Source: an uncultured Prevotellaceae bacterium (lineage in GTDB: Bacteria > Bacteroidota > Bacteroidia > Bacteroidales > Bacteroidaceae). Taken from it: a DNA stretch of 64,000 nucleotides. Positions 60,720 through 64,000 of this stretch are shown in pieces. The stretch covers positions 1-64,000 of the forward strand of contig CACZDV010000003.1 in NCBI GenBank assembly GCA_902780025.1, given 5' to 3'. Positions within the stretch are counted from its first letter, which is position 1. Every line of letters starts with the position of its first letter. A model generated the notes under the pieces. The model saw only the letters and a program-made list of their open reading frames with translations. It searched no databases and had not been told where the DNA came from. Made by a program: the position numbers and the translations under genes.

Positions 60720-63700
60720 GTGAAGATTCTGAAGCATATCATTAATTGGGTAATATGGACTCTCATAGGTCTGTATGCGGTAATAATGATAGCTATTCAC
60801 ATACCTGTGGTACAACAACAGTTGGGCAGCAAAACTGCGGAAATCATCGGACAGAAGTTAGGAACAAAGGTGGAGGTGAAGCGCATAGATTTAGGTTTCC
60901 TCAATCGCCTGATTCTCGACAGTGTGGTCATCTATGACCAGTCGAAACAACCGATGGTACGCATGGCCCGTATGACAGCCAAGGTAGACATCACCCCTCT
61001 GGCCATCGGTCGCATTTCCATCTCGTCGGCCCAGCTGTTTGGTGCTCATTTCCAACTTTCCCGACCTTCGGCAGACTCGCCAACTAACTTTCAGTTTGTG
61101 CTTGACTCCTTGGCTTCCAAGGACACTACCAGTCACACTCCGCTTGATTTGCGCATTAATTCTTTCATTATGCGTCACAGCTCGGTGTCATACAATCAAT
61201 GGGATGTAGCACCAACCGAGGGTAAATTCAATCCGCACCATATCAACTTGTCGAATATCAGCGCTCATGTCATACTCAAAGCGCTGAAGGACGACAGCCT
61301 CAATGTCAACGTAAAACGTCTTACCTTCCTTGAGCAATCGGGGTTGAACGTCCAACATCTGGCTTTCCGTCTGACTGCCGGTCATCAAAATGCCGACCTG
61401 CATGATTTTCAGTTGCGACTGCCTGAGTCGACCATTAAAATTGATAGCATAACGGCCAGCTATAATAAGGATCAATTCAATGAGTCGTTGCGCTTCAATG
61501 GTTGCATGACACAGACTGCCATCACGCCTTCAGACCTTAAGTTCATCGTTCCGCAACTAAGCAACTACGGCCAGCAGATAACCGTATCCACTAAATTCCA
61601 CTATAAGGACCAACAACTGACTGTCCCTCATTTCCAGGTAGAATCCAGCAACAATGACATAACACTTACGGCCAACGGTCACATCAGCCGATCGCGCTAT
61701 GGCAAAAACCCGTGGCAACTGCAGGTAAACCGTCTTGAGACTTCAGAAGAGATTGTTGACTTCGTTTCCAAAAACATGGTGCCTCTACCCGATGAAGTGC
61801 TCCGTTTGGGCAATATTCAACTTAATGGCAGCTTTGAGGGTGATGCAGAAGGAACACTCAGAGGTCAGACCGCTATCACAACTGCACTCGGACAGATGGA
61901 TATCCAAGGCATGTATGCTGAGGACAAACAGTTTGCTGGCAGTCTAAAGTCCGATGGTATAAATATTGGCCGCCTGATAGATAATGAGAAGATAGGAACG
62001 ATTGCCGCTAACCTGGACTTCAATGGGAAAGTAAATAGTCAAATAGCAGCAAAAGGCCATATTGACAAGGTGGAATACGATGGTGACAACTACTCGAATA
62101 TTGACCTTGATGCTAATTACGAAGCAAACCGTCTTACCGGATGGATGCAGATAAACGACCCCAAGGTCTCAGCACGGACGGAAATGGACTTCAAGGCTAC
62201 AAGCCTCAACGACGCCGTGGGCGTTATCAGTTTACACAATTTGAATCTACCTGAAAAGAACTACTATCTTGAGTATTTACGTTTGGAGTCGAGCTTTGAG
62301 GAGGGGCGCCGCTTCCTGACGCTGAACAGTGACTTTGCCCATGCTGAACTGTCTGGCAATTTTGATTACGCAACACTGGTTCAGAGTTTAGCCAATGCCG
62401 TTGCCTCACGACTCCCTACGATGCCTGGTTTGCCGTCTATCAAACAGACCACCAACAATTTTTCCCTTGATATGACGCTGGGGAAAACCGATTGGCTGAA
62501 GTCATTGCTCAATGTTGACCTTGACATCGAACGCCCTATACAACTGAACGCCATCATCAACGACTACACCCGTCAGCTAATGGTTGATTTGCAGGCACCG
62601 TCATTCATCTACGATGGTGATTGCTATCGCAATGGCAACATTCACATTAGCGCTCCCCGCGACACCATGTTCCTCAAGGCAGAAATCAGCAAATGTCAAG
62701 ACAACGCCTCATTACTGGATTTGAGTCTCAACGGAAACGCTGCTGACAACAACCTCTTACTGGCACTGTCGTGGAACAACAATAATTCCAAGAAACCACT
62801 GAGCGGACAAATCAACGCTACGAGCCGCCTATACCGTAACTTTGACGACAAGCCGGAGGCACATGTCAACATCTTGCCATCCAACATCGTTATCGACAAC
62901 TCTTTATGGCAAATTGAGCCTTCTGACCTTCTCTACTCTACAGACCGCCTGCTAATAGACCATTTTTCAGTACACAACGGCAAGCAAGAAATCAGGATTG
63001 ACGGCACAGCGTCCAAGCATAAGACAGACTCTGTGATTATTGACCTGCAAGACGTAGAAGTAGCATACATTCTGGATCTTGTCAATTTCGATGCCGTCTC
63101 TTTCTCTGGCAAGGCTGTCGGACGTGCATTGGTATCGTCGGTCTATGACAATCCCGATGCCTATGCCAATCTGAAAGTCAACGATTTCAAATTTGAAGAC
63201 GGACGTATGGGGGTTCTCAATGCCCATGTCGACTGGAACAAGCAAGACAAGCAGATTGACATCCATGCCATAGCCAATGACGGCCCCGAAGCAACTACTT
63301 ATATAGACGGATATGTATCACCAGAAAAGGACTACATTGACCTGGGTATCAAGGCCAGAGGAACTTATCTTGACTTCATGCACTCCTACACCAAGTCCTT
63401 TGTATCCAGTATCACGGGGCAGGGTAATGGAGAACTAAGACTGGCTGGTCCCCTCTCGGCCATCAACCTTACTGGAGGTCTGCGCATTGACGGTGAGGCA
63501 ACCATCACGGCCCTGAATACGACCTATTGGCTGCGTCAGGACACAATCACAATGGTCTATAACGAAATCCTGCTTGACAGCTTACCCGTCTACGACAAAT
63601 ATGACAACATAGGCTATCTGTCAGGAGGTGTCCATCATCAGGACCTGACGAACCTCAGCCTTGACCTTCACGTGGATACCGACAAACTATTGGGCTACGA

Positions 63701-64000
63701 TTTCCAAGATTTCGGTGACCAGTCGTTCTATGGAACCGTTTATGCAGCAGGCACTGTCGACATTTCCATGAAGGGAAACGATGTTCGCATCGACTGTAAC
63801 GTCACGCCACTTACTAATTCCGTCTTTGTCTATAATGCCGCCAATCCCGATGCCATCTCCAACCAGGAGTTCATCACATGGAAAAAGCATCAATCTGCCC
63901 ATACCGTTGTTGAGAAGCAGGAAGATAGCGAAGACGGAGGTTCGTCAACCAACATTTACATGAATTTCATGGTGAACGCCACGCCCGAAGGCACTATGCG
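60720..64000 (+). CDS. TamB/AsmA-family protein, GTG start, 3' end outside window
   Basis: The frame opens with GTG at 60720 (KILKHIINWVIWTL after the start) and stays open for 1093 codons to the window edge. An N-terminal membrane helix (VIWTLIGLYAVIMIAI) is followed by IGQKLGTKVEVKRIDLGFLN, the opening typical of TamB/AsmA proteins, then long beta-rich repeats (IDGTASKHKTDSVIIDLQD, LRLAGPLSAINLTGGLRIDG) and VNATPEGTMR at the edge. Such proteins bridge the inner and outer membrane and carry lipids or assist outer-membrane protein assembly. No in-frame ATG exists near the N-terminus, so GTG is the likely start. The usual TamB partner (TamA) is not seen. Confidence 0.85.
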   Translation, partial: MKILKHIINWVIWTLIGLYAVIMIAIHIPVVQQQLGSKTAEIIGQKLGTKVEVKRIDLGFLNRLILDSVVIYDQSKQPMVRMARMTAKVDITPLAIGRISISSAQLFGAHFQLSRPSADSPTNFQFVLDSLASKDTTSHTPLDLRINSFIMRHSSVSYNQWDVAPTEGKFNPHHINLSNISAHVILKALKDDSLNVNVKRLTFLEQSGLNVQHLAFRLTAGHQNADLHDFQLRLPESTIKIDSITASYNKDQFNESLRFNGCMTQTAITPSDLKFIVPQLSNYGQQITVSTKFHYKDQQLTVPHFQVESSNNDITLTANGHISRSRYGKNPWQLQVNRLETSEEIVDFVSKNMVPLPDEVLRLGNIQLNGSFEGDAEGTLRGQTAITTALGQMDIQGMYAEDKQFAGSLKSDGINIGRLIDNEKIGTIAANLDFNGKVNSQIAAKGHIDKVEYDGDNYSNIDLDANYEANRLTGWMQINDPKVSARTEMDFKATSLNDAVGVISLHNLNLPEKNYYLEYLRLESSFEEGRRFLTLNSDFAHAELSGNFDYATLVQSLANAVASRLPTMPGLPSIKQTTNNFSLDMTLGKTDWLKSLLNVDLDIERPIQLNAIINDYTRQLMVDLQAPSFIYDGDCYRNGNIHISAPRDTMFLKAEISKCQDNASLLDLSLNGNAADNNLLLALSWNNNNSKKPLSGQINATSRLYRNFDDKPEAHVNILPSNIVIDNSLWQIEPSDLLYSTDRLLIDHFSVHNGKQEIRIDGTASKHKTDSVIIDLQDVEVAYILDLVNFDAVSFSGKAVGRALVSSVYDNPDAYANLKVNDFKFEDGRMGVLNAHVDWNKQDKQIDIHAIANDGPEATTYIDGYVSPEKDYIDLGIKARGTYLDFMHSYTKSFVSSITGQGNGELRLAGPLSAINLTGGLRIDGEATITALNTTYWLRQDTITMVYNEILLDSLPVYDKYDNIGYLSGGVHHQDLTNLSLDLHVDTDKLLGYDFQDFGDQSFYGTVYAAGTVDISMKGNDVRIDCNVTPLTNSVFVYNAANPDAISNQEFITWKKHQSAHTVVEKQEDSEDGGSSTNIYMNFMVNATPEGTM

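Noticed and set aside
1..64000. tRNA, rRNA or other known structural RNA genes
   Set aside because: I saw no convincing cloverleaf or rRNA sequence by eye; a tRNAscan-SE/Infernal run would settle this.

Overview
The window is a Bacteroidales chromosome segment, most likely Prevotella sensu lato. The sequence itself supports this: nearly every transcription unit starts from the Bacteroidota promoter (-33 TTTGG, about 19 bp spacer, -7 TAnnTTTG), and lineage-restricted genes are present (GldB, Bacteroidota-type LptC, DUF1573, DUF4861, DUF4924, fimbrillin/FISUMP lipoprotein, HU-HIG protein, BT4734-type primase, an Na+-NQR operon). I found no rRNA, tRNA or CRISPR array.

Layout. 1-6.4 kb is an accessory island: the first codons of an HU-like gene with a structured leader, a nucleotidyltransferase antitoxin whose HEPN toxin is truncated and joined to a KilA-N remnant, two candidate small RNAs (about 1.66-1.76 and 5.88-6.0 kb), a CdiA_C-type nuclease-like protein, a 22-bp tandem array, GTGTAACA repeats and a primase-helicase. 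6.5-41.6 kb is mainly core: secreted M6 protease, DUF1573, SLC13 transporter, GldB, DUF4861, a compact sigma factor, an rRNA/tRNA methyltransferase, the cell-envelope operon (OMP, LptC, CNNM, PpiD-like), nth, a HAD phosphatase, recN with a pseudoprotease-TPR protein, an operon lysE-DUF4924-rfbD-deoD-dnaB, ruvC with a two-domain ABC ATPase, an operon MORN-YhcH-glgB-DUF6057, a giant Ig-like secreted protein, and kdsB-Dabb-rlmD. 41.6-50.1 kb is a second accessory stretch: HU-like gene with the same leader as at the window start, glycine-rich small protein, FISUMP lipoprotein, a truncated PI-PLC-like gene next to a REP-type (Y1) transposase fusion with a long hairpin, an unknown gene, and a BT4734/PriCT-2-DUF3987 replication pair. 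50.1-64 kb holds a GH43-like enzyme plus rhamnogalacturonan acetylesterase-like pair, a TTD14-like NTPase-CYTH protein, nhaD, nqrABCDEF and the 5' part of a TamB/AsmA-family gene that starts with GTG and runs off the window.

Functional themes. The sodium bioenergetics genes (nqr, nhaD) are adjacent and overlap; envelope biogenesis is represented by LptC, OMP, PpiD-like, KdsB, RfbD and TamB; glycan use by the GH43/SGNH pair and the DUF4861 protein; glycogen by GlgB. The most interesting non-standard signals are the covarying leader RNA found twice upstream of HU-like genes, the two candidate small RNAs whose terminators abut convergent accessory ORFs, the two families of 22-bp tandem repeats, and the transposase/hairpin locus.
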